Assembly: GCA_937941455.1 (NCBI GenBank)
Contig: CALDHM010000037.1
Span: 1 to 64,000, forward strand
Origin: an uncultured Pirellulaceae bacterium
Lineage (GTDB): Bacteria; Planctomycetota; Planctomycetia; Pirellulales; Pirellulaceae
DNA: 64,000 nt
Direction: 5' to 3'
Below, in pieces: positions 16,258 to 24,435 of the stretch (its first letter is position 1; each line of letters starts with the position of its first letter). The notes under the pieces are model-generated. The model saw only the letters and a program-made list of their open reading frames with translations. It was not told the DNA's origin and did not search any database. The translations under genes were made by a program, and so were the position numbers.

Positions 16258-18693
16258 ATGCGCTGCTCCCCTAAATTCTTCGGTTTCGTTTGCCTGGTTT
16301 GCGTTTTCGTGACCGGGTGCTTTCCTACCCAACCGCGTTACTGGCGTGAGCCGCTGGGCGGTGATCTCGACTACTATCTTGATCATGCGACCGCGATCGA
16401 GTACCCCGACGTCGATGCTCCTAGCCTCGAAGAGGTCACGCAATCACGGCCGCCGATCACGGTGGTTGATCCCGATTTCGAACGATTCTATGACCTGACT
16501 CTGGAGGAATGCGTCAGCATTGCCTTGCAAAACAGCAAGGTCATTCGCGGCTACGGGACGCCGGGTTTGCAAGGCTCGCGGGTAACTCCCGGCATTGATA
16601 ATTTGACGAATGGAATCGCCGGTGTCGGAACCTTGTACAACGTCGCCATTCGCGAGACGGAACCTGGTTTTATCGGACTCCCTGGGCAAATTCAGAACCC
16701 TGGTTTCCTACTCTCCAATACCGCACTCGATGCCAACCAAGGGGTCGAGGCGGCGCTGGCCGAGTTCGATGCTCAGTACACGGCGCAAGCGTTCTGGGGG
16801 CGCAGCGATGAGCCGCGCAACACGGTGGCACCGTTCGATCAGCTGGCTTTCCGCCAAGATCAATTTACCTTGCAGCATCAACTGGCCAAGAAATCTGCTG
16901 AAGGGACGCAGTTTTTTCTGCGCAATTCGACGATCTACACCGACAACAATATCCCGCTCGTTAGCGGCGGCGGTTTCCAATTGTTTCCTTCGTGGTGGCG
17001 GACCAACGTCGAATTCGAGGTGCGTCAGCCACTGCTCCGTGGTCGAGGAGCTTTCATCAATCGCATGCCTATCGTGATTTCGCGGATCGGCACCGATCAA
17101 GAAATCGCCAATCTCGAGGGACAATTGCAGAACATGGTGACGAACGTCGAAATTCGCTATTGGGATCTGCAACTGGCCTATCGTTTACTCGAGGCATCGA
17201 AGGATGGCCGCGATGCCGCTTTGGAGACCTGGCGGATCGTTAAGTCGAAGTTCGATGAGAAGGCGGACGTGAATATTCAACAGGTCGCCTCCGCCAAAGC
17301 TCAGTATCATTTCTTCGATGGCCAGGTCATCGATGCCTACAACAATCTGTTGACCGCCGAGGCCGATCTGCGATTTTTGCTGGGGATTTCGCAATCCGAT
17401 GGCCAATTGATTCGGCCGATCGACGAGCCGGTCGTGGCTCCGGTCGAATTCGACTACTGCTTGTCACTGGAAGAAGCCCTGGAGTTCCGCCCCGAGCTGC
17501 GTCAGCAAAAATGGGAAATCAAGAAACAACAATTGGCACTCGCCTATGCGAAGAACAGCTTGCTCCCCAGCCTCAACGCGACCGGTTTGTATCGTTGGCA
17601 AGGGATGGGCGATCAGCTGACCAACTACAGCAGCAGTCCGCCAGCATGGCCGAATGCCAACAGCGGCGCGACCAACGAGCTGCTGCACGGCCGCTATCAA
17701 GAGTTCCAACTCGGTTTGGACTACGCCGTGCCGGTGGGCCTGCGCCGCGAGATGGCCAACGTCATGAACGCACAGATCAAGGTGGCTCGGGAGCAAGCCC
17801 GGCTGGAGGATCTGGAATTGGATACATCGCGTGAGCTGCAGCAAGCCTTGCGAGCCATCGCCGTGAACCGCAACCTGATGCAAACCGCCTTCAATCAATG
17901 GGTGCAAAACTCGATCGAGGTCGAACACTTCGAGGAATTGGCTGCCCAAGGAACCGCGACCATCAATATCGCTCTCGACGCCCAACGGAGTCGGGCACAG
18001 GCCCAACAATCGTTCTACTCGGCGTTGGCGGAGTACAACAAAGCGATTGCCCTGTTCCATCGACGCAAAGGCACGATTCTGGCCTACAACGGAATCTCGA
18101 TGGGCGAAGGTCCATGGACGGGCAAAGCCTACCAAGATGCTGCCGAACTGGCTCGCAAACGAGCCGCCAGCCGCCAAGTCAATTACGGCTGGACTCGTCC
18201 CGAGGTCATTAGCCGCGGCCCGGGCGGTCCCTGGTTGAACCTCGGTACACTGCACCAAGACCTGGAAGCCTACCCGTCGATGCCGACTGTCGATGATTTG
18301 TTCTCGCCGGCACAACCGGGTGACGGAGCAATTCCCAGCAACGAAGAGATGATTCTCGAAACAGAAGACCCGATGATCATCGATTGGGGCGCAAGCACCC
18401 AGCGAGACGGGCAGATTCGCCAAGTCCAATATGAACCATCATCGTACGTTTATTCGGCTCAATCCGCAGCCGAAGACTTTCGCCGCCGCCTGCCGACGAA
18501 TACTTGGGGCAATCGCGACAGCGACGGTGCAGGAACTCGGATGCAACCACCCCAACGAGACGAATTCACCGCACCGAATAAGCTCCGCAGCGAAGGGGCT
18601 AGCGTGCACGATGTTGACTGGGGCCGCTTCGGGTTGTCGAAACCGAACCTCAACGACGGCAGCGTGAACGCCACCATCAAAGCCCCCCGATGA
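16258..18693 (+). CDS. TolC-family outer-membrane efflux lipoprotein
   Basis: About 811 residues. The N-terminus is a lipoprotein signal peptide with lipobox VTGC, cleaved before Cys21. Two OEP repeats follow, with TolC-like features: YDLTLEECVSIALQNSK, FEVRQPLLRGRGAFINR, NVEIRYWDLQLAYRLLEASK, SLEEALEFRPELRQQKW, YAVPVGLRREMANV and FYSALAEYNKAIALFHRRKG. The last 200 or so residues are a Pro/Ser/Gln-rich tail, longer than in classical TolC (about 430-490 residues in total). No inner-membrane or adaptor partner is adjacent. The ATG at 16258 is chosen because it starts the signal peptide. A hairpin terminator and a second small lipoprotein gene follow. Confidence 0.88.
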   Translation: MRCSPKFFGFVCLVCVFVTGCFPTQPRYWREPLGGDLDYYLDHATAIEYPDVDAPSLEEVTQSRPPITVVDPDFERFYDLTLEECVSIALQNSKVIRGYGTPGLQGSRVTPGIDNLTNGIAGVGTLYNVAIRETEPGFIGLPGQIQNPGFLLSNTALDANQGVEAALAEFDAQYTAQAFWGRSDEPRNTVAPFDQLAFRQDQFTLQHQLAKKSAEGTQFFLRNSTIYTDNNIPLVSGGGFQLFPSWWRTNVEFEVRQPLLRGRGAFINRMPIVISRIGTDQEIANLEGQLQNMVTNVEIRYWDLQLAYRLLEASKDGRDAALETWRIVKSKFDEKADVNIQQVASAKAQYHFFDGQVIDAYNNLLTAEADLRFLLGISQSDGQLIRPIDEPVVAPVEFDYCLSLEEALEFRPELRQQKWEIKKQQLALAYAKNSLLPSLNATGLYRWQGMGDQLTNYSSSPPAWPNANSGATNELLHGRYQEFQLGLDYAVPVGLRREMANVMNAQIKVAREQARLEDLELDTSRELQQALRAIAVNRNLMQTAFNQWVQNSIEVEHFEELAAQGTATINIALDAQRSRAQAQQSFYSALAEYNKAIALFHRRKGTILAYNGISMGEGPWTGKAYQDAAELARKRAASRQVNYGWTRPEVISRGPGGPWLNLGTLHQDLEAYPSMPTVDDLFSPAQPGDGAIPSNEEMILETEDPMIIDWGASTQRDGQIRQVQYEPSSYVYSAQSAAEDFRRRLPTNTWGNRDSDGAGTRMQPPQRDEFTAPNKLRSEGASVHDVDWGRFGLSKPNLNDGSVNATIKAPR

Positions 18694-18712
18694 GCACGCG
18701 GGGCGCTGCACG

Positions 18713-18742
18713 AAGGGGCAAGCCAATTGGCTCGCCCCTTTT
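18713..18742 (+). terminator. hairpin terminator after the TolC-family gene
   Basis: The arms AAGGGGCAAGCC and GGCTCGCCCCTT form a 12-bp stem with one A-C mismatch around an AATT loop, ending in TTTT. It begins 20 bases after the TolC-family stop. It may attenuate rather than fully block transcription into the following lipoprotein gene. Confidence 0.7.
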
Positions 18743-18822
18743 GGCGAAGATGCGAAAAAAGAATTGAACGGGCCGAAACCAGACGAATATTCATCTCGAA
18801 CGAATCCAAGCGAGTACCATCC

Positions 18823-19191
18823 ATGAAGCGAGTTGCCACCCCTGCCCTACTGTTGTGTGCCGCCGTTACCTTAACCGGTTGTGCGATGTGCTGCGGGCCT
18901 TACCTCGACCATTACCCAACGTTCGGCGGCAAAGTGCAACGGTCCGATCCGGCCTGGGGTCGAGTCGGCTCGATCTTTACCGATCCGTATACAGCCGGCA
19001 CGGGACCGTTGGCCGATTCGAATCTTGAGATCTACAAACCAAAGTCTCCCACCGATCGAGTTCCACTGATCGACGAACAAAAGGGTCCCGAGCCCGAGGA
19101 TCTTCCCTCGCCGCGGCGCGATTCTCAGACTAACCGCCAGTTGCCCGCCGCGCCGCCTGTGGGCTGGCGAGCAGGTTCGGGAGTTCGGTGA
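18823..19191 (+). CDS. small planctomycete lipoprotein of unknown function
   Basis: A 122-residue protein with a clear lipoprotein signal: MKRVATPALLLCAAVTLTGC, lipobox LTGC with Cys20 as the lipidated residue, followed by further cysteines (AMCCGPYLDHYP). The rest is Pro/Asp/Arg-rich and unstructured in appearance (DRVPLIDEQKGPEPEDLPSP). No domain is recognised. It follows the TolC-family gene on the same strand and ends in its own strong terminator, so it may be an accessory of the outer-membrane channel, but this rests only on position. The ATG at 18823 is set by the signal peptide. Confidence 0.75.
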   Translation: MKRVATPALLLCAAVTLTGCAMCCGPYLDHYPTFGGKVQRSDPAWGRVGSIFTDPYTAGTGPLADSNLEIYKPKSPTDRVPLIDEQKGPEPEDLPSPRRDSQTNRQLPAAPPVGWRAGSGVR

Positions 19192-19242
19192 TTCCCAAAT
19201 TTGCACTGATCCACTTGCGCAATGTTCAAATTAGGGGGGAAG

Positions 19243-19274
19243 CTGCCGACCGCATGCGGTCGGCAGTTTTTTTA
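19243..19274 (+). terminator. strong Rho-independent terminator after the small lipoprotein gene
   Basis: A perfect 11-bp inverted repeat, CTGCCGACCGC / GCGGTCGGCAG (19243-19253 and 19256-19266), with a minimal loop, is followed directly by TTTTTTT. It lies 52 bases after the lipoprotein stop and is the clearest terminator in the window. Confidence 0.9.
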
Positions 19275-20434
19275 TGCTGAGTTGTCTCTTTGCCGTCGTT
19301 TCGATTTAGAGACTGTCCCAAAACCAACTCACTGGCGGAATGCCCGTGCCACAACTTGGCGGTTTTGGAGCAGGATCTGATGCCGAATTGCAGCGAGGGG
19401 TGCTTGATGGGGGCAGGAAATCGCGTCAAGCAACACAGCTTTGAGGGGCGGCTTGTTGATGGTCCGGTCTTATCCGCGTCCTTGTTAAGCCATTGTTTGA
19501 GCGTCGACATCATCGTGGCAATCGGTCCGCTATTGATGGATTGCCGCAACAGGCGCGGTTGGGGTTGCCACGCGTTTTTTCATGCTGTGGGGGATGACGC
19601 ACTCAAAAACGCCTGTACATTTGCTCCCTGAGCGTTAAACCGTTAGCCGAAGGCGCACGAGATTACTGTATTTTTTAACATCCTTAGAGCGTACGCTTAG
19701 AACGAAAGCCGGCGGCTAGCGGTTAAACGACTAGGGCACTCCCGAACGAAAGGACTCAAAAATGCTTGTCGCTATGGTTTCTTATTTCTGCCGCATCGGC
19801 TGGCCGTAGGATATGCAGCAATGTGTTGCACGCGTAACCTGATGTAAAAAGCTGGATCACCACAAAAAAGGTCTCAGCCGTTACCGATCGTGGCGTTTCG
19901 TCATTAAAAAGTGACCCAGAGCGAATTGGAAACGAAGAATGCGTCGCTGTCGAAGTGGCGCATTTGGCAAATTCCCGGCGGGTAGCATAACACGGCGTGA
20001 AAGGTTACGAATCGTCGCGTCGAGCTGTTCGGTCTTTGGGGGCTACAAAAGCGAATTTGGTCTATTGTCGGAATGATGACCATCGAGTCACTAAGTGTTC
20101 CTCGAGCCGCTATTGTCTTGTGTCTTGTTCGAGAGTAGCCGATTGGCTACACTACGCAAGATGTTGAGGGCTCGTTGATTGGCCGTTTTTGTGGACCGCA
20201 TTTGCCAACATAAATTTCTCGCCAGGGCGTGTCCGCGCGGGGCTGGGCAGGGCGGTCTAAAGGTTCCCTAAAAGGACTTCCGGTAATTGTCGCCAAGTTA
20301 GGGTGATTCTGATTTTCGAAGCCGAGCTCATCGAGCGAACAGGTCTCAATGGAAAATAAATCCGTTGATGATGAAGATCGGCGAGCGTTGACGGTTACCC
20401 ATTGCAGAGTTAGTCAGCAGGATGAGGACGGTTC
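19275..20434. other. 1.16-kb non-coding stretch upstream of tRNA-Ser
   Basis: No gene is supported; frames of about 107-113 codons on both strands near 19226-19631 have no recognisable motif. It contains a sequence at 19306-19325 (TTAGAGACTGTCCCAAAACC) that resembles the outer end of the IS at 47309, and a REP-like inverted pair at 19634-19728. The rest (19740-20430) shows no repeat or RNA structure that I could recognise. Confidence 0.5.
19634..19728. repeat. REP-like inverted repeat pair (family 2, copies a and b)
   Basis: Copy a at 19634-19655 reads GTTAAACCGTTAGCCGAAGG; copy b is its near-complement at 19708-19728 (GCCGGCGGCTAGCGGTTAA on the plus strand). They face each other across about 52 bases, like a BIME unit of bacterial REP elements. 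Related singles are at 42338-42358 and 48280-48300. Confidence 0.55.
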
Positions 20435-20521
20435 GGATGGATGGCTGAGTGGTTTAAGGCACCGGTTTTGAAAACCGGCGTACTCGTAAGGGTACCGGGG
20501 GTTCGAATCCCTCTCCATCCG
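20435..20521 (+). tRNA. tRNA-Ser (anticodon UGA)
   Basis: An 87-base class II tRNA. The acceptor arms GGATGGA (20435-20441) and TCCATCC (20514-20520) pair fully, with discriminator G at 20521. The D arm (GGCTGAGTGGTTTAAGGC), anticodon stem-loop CCGGT-TTTGAAA-ACCGG with anticodon TGA, a long variable arm (TACTCGTAAGGGTA) and the T arm GGGGGTTCGAATCCCTC are all present. The 3' CCA is not encoded. Confidence 0.97.
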
Positions 20522-20616
20522 CTTCAACGCTTATTTCAATAGCTAAACCGTCTCCGCAAAACCGATTACTCCCTTCTTCTCTCAACAGCAAATAGTCTGG
20601 CGAATAGGGCGACTCG

Positions 20617-22071
20617 ATGACCTATGATTTTTATCCGGTGAACGATTTCGGCCCCGTGATGAAGGGGATGGCGATCGGGGGCCTGGGAATCCTCCATGTG
20701 TTCCTGGCACAGTTTGCGATCGGTGGCGGCTTTGTGATGTGCTACCTGCAGTGGTTGTTGATGACCGGTCGCAGCCAAGCGGCGAGACTTTTTCTCGACA
20801 GCTTTTTCAAATTTTTGGTGTTGGTCAGCTTTGTGCTCGGGGCCATCACCGGCGTCGCGATGTGGTTTACATCGATCCAGGTCAGCCCGCGGACGATCGG
20901 CTTGATGGTCCAGTCGTTTCACTGGGTTTGGGCCACGGAATGGACGTTTTTCTCGCTCGAAGTTGTGAGCGGTTATGCATTTTACCGCTACGGCAAGTTT
21001 TTGAATGATCGCGCTCGGCTCACTCTGCTTGTGATCTACTCGCTGGCCGCGTGGTTCAGTCTGTTCTGGATCAATGGCATTCTGAGTTGGCAGTTGACTC
21101 CCGGCTCGTGGATCGAGACGCAGCGCGCGTGGATCGGTTTTTTCAATGCAGGTTTTTGGCCATCGCTGTTGTATCGGACGGTTGCCTCTGTGGCGGTGGC
21201 CGCGCTGATTGCCTTGGTCGTCGTCAATGCGATTCCAAATCTTGAGCGTTCCGATCGAGAACAACTGGTGGGCCATGTCTCGGTGTTGCTCGCGCCGATG
21301 CTGCTCATGCCGTTCCTCGGCTTGTGGTATTTGTTGTCCATGCCTGCCGATAGCCGAGCTTGGGCCACTGGCGGCTCGGTGGCCATGACGATGTTTTTGA
21401 CGATTGCCGTCGGTGCATCGTCGCTGATTGGTTGGTATAGTTTGGTGGCTTTTTGGTACGGCAGGTTGTATATCAACGGAGCGACTGCGGGCCTGTTGAC
21501 TTTGCTGGCATTTGCGGCGACGGGCGGCGGGGAATTCGTCCGCGAAGGGGTCCGCAAGCCGTTCACGGTCCGTGAGACGCTCTATAGCAATGGGATTCAC
21601 CGCGACGAAGTTGCCGAGTGGCGACGGATCGGCATGAGCAACGCCGCCGAGGAATATCCGTTGCGAACGAATCAAGTTCATGCCAGCCCGATCATCAATC
21701 AAGGGGCGATCGTCTTTCGACAGCAATGCAGCGTTTGTCATACGCTCGGTGGTGTCAATGCGGCGGATGAATTATCGCGGGGCTGGTCTGACGAGCAAAT
21801 GCGAATCAACATTGCCCAGTTGCAGCGGACCAAGCCCTTCATGCCCCCCTTTGCAGGAACGGCCGAGGAGGTAGAAGCGCTGGTGCAGTTTCTGCGTTGG
21901 CATCAGCAGGGAAAACCGGAAACTTGGTCGTTGCCCGCGGATGAAATTCAGCGAGAGACGTTAGCGAGAATCCAAGCCTATTTGGACCAAGCGGGAACGG
22001 AACCGTCCGACATGGCTCAACGGAACGCCGCGATGCGTGCATCGGCTGGTTTATTTACCCAGAAGAGATAA
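20617..22071 (+). CDS. cytochrome bd-superfamily subunit I-like protein with a C-terminal heme-c domain
   Basis: A 484-residue membrane protein. The first 320 or so residues contain about nine hydrophobic helices with CydA-like features: His27 in GLGILHVFLAQ, the GAIT motif at 75-78, and FHWVWATEWTFFSLE with Glu114. The CydA quinol-binding Q loop is not evident. The C-terminal 130 residues form a mono-heme cytochrome c domain with CSVCH at 371-375 and a later PFMPPFAGT that could give the distal Met. Within the cytochrome bd superfamily, members lacking the Q loop and carrying heme c (OR-C type) are thought to take electrons from a cytochrome c-like donor instead of quinol. The 382-residue partner gene follows after 5 bases. 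Oxidase activity is inferred, not shown. Confidence 0.8.
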   Translation: MTYDFYPVNDFGPVMKGMAIGGLGILHVFLAQFAIGGGFVMCYLQWLLMTGRSQAARLFLDSFFKFLVLVSFVLGAITGVAMWFTSIQVSPRTIGLMVQSFHWVWATEWTFFSLEVVSGYAFYRYGKFLNDRARLTLLVIYSLAAWFSLFWINGILSWQLTPGSWIETQRAWIGFFNAGFWPSLLYRTVASVAVAALIALVVVNAIPNLERSDREQLVGHVSVLLAPMLLMPFLGLWYLLSMPADSRAWATGGSVAMTMFLTIAVGASSLIGWYSLVAFWYGRLYINGATAGLLTLLAFAATGGGEFVREGVRKPFTVRETLYSNGIHRDEVAEWRRIGMSNAAEEYPLRTNQVHASPIINQGAIVFRQQCSVCHTLGGVNAADELSRGWSDEQMRINIAQLQRTKPFMPPFAGTAEEVEALVQFLRWHQQGKPETWSLPADEIQRETLARIQAYLDQAGTEPSDMAQRNAAMRASAGLFTQKR

Positions 22072-22076
22072 CGTCC

Positions 22077-23225
22077 GTGGACACGATATTTCCCTTCGGC
22101 TTTCCCTCGGCTACGGCGTTTTATCTGACGTTGTTCGTCGGTACGTTGATCCTGCATGTCCTGTTCATGAATTTCGTTGTCGCCGGGACAGGATGGCTGG
22201 CTTGGGCGAGCCTGAGAGGTCAACTATGGTTCGCCAAATCCGTGAGCGAATCCAACAAGCTTCCGGCGACAGGCACCTCCCTGTTAGCCGATTGGATTCC
22301 TTCGATGTTGTCGGGAGCGATCACGGCTGGAGTCGCGCCGTTGCTGTTCGTTCAGATTCTCTATCAAAAAGAGTTTTACAGTGCGAATCTGTTGTTGTCC
22401 CATCGTTGGATGAGCATCTTGCCGGTGCTAATTCTCGGCTTCTATGCGTTGTACATTTTGAGGACGGGCTGGTTGGCGCGGCGCAGTGTTTGGGTGAGGA
22501 CCCTGACCGCACTGATTCCGTTTGCCTGCGTTGCGTTTGTGGCTTATTCCTGGACCGAGAACCATTTGCTGAGCACGAGTGGCGTGGACAACTGGCGAAG
22601 ATTTTACGTTGAAGGGAAAACATGGTATTTCGAACCTCAAATGCTTGCTCGGCTGGCGACCTGGGGAATCGGATCGATTCCCACCATGTGCGTGTGGTTG
22701 GGATGGATGGCACATTATCGGCTCGTACGTGATTTGCCTGTCGATCCGAGCATCGCACGACAGTTGCCGCGTCTCGCGCTTGTGGGGGTTGGTGCTTCGC
22801 TGCTGTGCGGAGTCGCTTACATCGTCGCGGCTCCGCAGTTGACCGGTGTTTTCGTGGGGCCAATGGCGCTCCCGTATTTTGTGTTGGCGATCGTGGGGAT
22901 AGTGTTGCAAATAGCGGGGTGGACGATCGCAGCTCGCAACTCGTCCGCGGCTGGCGGCTTGCCGTACAGTGCTCTAGCGATGGCCAGTGCGGGGGTGCTG
23001 GCGACGCTTGCGGGCATGACGGTTTGCCGCGAAGTCATTCGCTTGACGGCCCTCGGTGCCGCACGTCTTGAGCAGTTGTATTCGCGACATCAGGCGGCGC
23101 AAGAGGTGGAGGGGTTCTGGGTGTTCGCCTTTTTCTTGATCCTCAATGCGGGATTGATCGCCTGGTGTTTCCGTTTGGTAAGGATAAACCAAGCGGCAGT
23201 GAAATCGCATCATGAGAGGGGCTAA
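22077..23225 (+). CDS. CydA-like membrane partner (subunit II / CydA' type)
   Basis: A 382-residue polytopic membrane protein with about nine helices, starting at a GTG 5 bases after the preceding stop. It appears to be a divergent paralogue of the upstream protein rather than a CydB: both have His at residue 27 in a LILH/GILH context, both have GAIT (80-83 here) and both have an H-(R)W pair (109-111 here). It lacks the heme-c domain. The two genes are evidently co-translated and probably form the two subunits of one terminal oxidase-like complex. Which hemes it binds cannot be told from sequence alone. Confidence 0.72.
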   Translation: MDTIFPFGFPSATAFYLTLFVGTLILHVLFMNFVVAGTGWLAWASLRGQLWFAKSVSESNKLPATGTSLLADWIPSMLSGAITAGVAPLLFVQILYQKEFYSANLLLSHRWMSILPVLILGFYALYILRTGWLARRSVWVRTLTALIPFACVAFVAYSWTENHLLSTSGVDNWRRFYVEGKTWYFEPQMLARLATWGIGSIPTMCVWLGWMAHYRLVRDLPVDPSIARQLPRLALVGVGASLLCGVAYIVAAPQLTGVFVGPMALPYFVLAIVGIVLQIAGWTIAARNSSAAGGLPYSALAMASAGVLATLAGMTVCREVIRLTALGAARLEQLYSRHQAAQEVEGFWVFAFFLILNAGLIAWCFRLVRINQAAVKSHHERG

Positions 23226-23448
23226 AAATCTTAAGTGCTGGATACGTAAGCCCATTTACGGCAGAACCTACCGGAGGGATCCAAACGCGGATCGTCGCGG
23301 AAACAATAATCGGCACAAATATTCGAGCCTGCGTTGCGAAGAGATGGTTATTCGCGTCGGCATCGTTGATTGACAGCAGCGACTTGTTGCCGCAATAATA
23401 GCCAAGAGAGTTTTTGTCGGCATAACTCTGAATTGTGGAAGCCCATCG

Positions 23449-24408
23449 ATGAATCGGTTACGAGCGAATTTTTTCTGGTTTTCTATCCGTGTCACCTGTT
23501 TGCTGATGGGTATCGATTTCGTTGTTCAAAACGTCAGTTCAGCGCAAGAGCGAACCTGGAAGGATAAAACCGGAGAGTATCGGCTTGCCGCGTCGTTGGT
23601 CGGCCAGAACGACGAATTGGCAATCCTAAAAAAAGCCGACGGTGAACTCGTGGCATTCCCAATCAAGGATCTTTCGGACGAAGATCGAGAGTTTTTGCGA
23701 TCGGAAGAAGGAATGAAAATCACTCAGGTGAAGCGGTCGCAGACCTGGACCTTCCGCGATGGTCGGAAAGTCAATGCTGAGGTGATCGGTCACGGCGACA
23801 AAGACGTCGTGATTCATCAACGGCGGGGCAAAGTTTACGTGAATGATCGGCTCTTTGATAACCTGCCTGAAGCCTATCAAACCATTGTGCCGGCCGTGGT
23901 CAGCCATTTCGAGAAACGTGAATTCAAGGACGTCGAAGACTTCAAGAAATTTGTCATGCGGCACGGCAACCGCAAACTCAAGTACCATTGCGAAGGTGTG
24001 ATTTTGGAGCTTGACAATGGCGATGAGTACGCAGTGCCCTATTTTTTATTCAATGACCGGGATCGGAAGATTCTCGAGGCTGGCAGCGAGGAATTCCGTC
24101 GAGCAACAACCACGGACCAGGAACGTGAAAACCACGACCTGTGCATGCGCAGTTTGGCCTATGAATACCAAATGCGTCGCGAACTTGAGCAATTGCAAAT
24201 TCAGCGGTTACAGTTGGGTTTGCTGGCGACCAATGCGGGGGTTACCGACATGTGGGAAGTCTCCATGATTCCGCCGAATGGCAACTTTTACATGGCACAG
24301 TCCGTGGTCGTCTTTGCCCGGGACAGCCGGCAGGCGTCATTGCTGGCGTCACAGCAGTGGCCCGGGTACACGGTTGGGCCTGTACGGCGAGTCAACCGCA
24401 ATTGGTAG
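23449..24408 (+). CDS. secreted SHD1-domain protein
   Basis: A 319-residue protein with an N-terminal hydrophobic signal segment (about residues 8-33). Two tandem SHD1-like modules follow, beginning RTWKDKTGEYRLAASLVG and QTWTFRDGRKVNAEVIGHGD, each with the pattern W-x-D/R-x-G...V/L-x-G...DLSDEDREFL or a degenerate version. SHD1 (SLA1 homology domain 1) is strongly expanded in planctomycetes, where its ligands are unknown. The C-terminal third (EYQMRRELEQLQIQRLQLGL) looks helical and ends in a beta-rich stretch. The ATG at 23449 gives the signal peptide. It converges with the ThuA gene with a 27-base gap. Confidence 0.78.
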   Translation: MNRLRANFFWFSIRVTCLLMGIDFVVQNVSSAQERTWKDKTGEYRLAASLVGQNDELAILKKADGELVAFPIKDLSDEDREFLRSEEGMKITQVKRSQTWTFRDGRKVNAEVIGHGDKDVVIHQRRGKVYVNDRLFDNLPEAYQTIVPAVVSHFEKREFKDVEDFKKFVMRHGNRKLKYHCEGVILELDNGDEYAVPYFLFNDRDRKILEAGSEEFRRATTTDQERENHDLCMRSLAYEYQMRRELEQLQIQRLQLGLLATNAGVTDMWEVSMIPPNGNFYMAQSVVVFARDSRQASLLASQQWPGYTVGPVRRVNRNW

Positions 24409-24435
24409 TCCGCAATACAACGTTACTCCAGCCGC

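Noticed and set aside
19226-19631. Plus- and minus-strand frames of 107-113 codons after the small lipoprotein gene
   Set aside because: They overlap each other and the strong terminator, and show no recognisable motif.
20566-21741. Minus-strand 391-codon frame opposite the CydA-like gene
   Set aside because: It is antisense to a gene with clear membrane helices and a CxxCH motif; its His/Arg/Gln-rich sequence is typical of a shadow.
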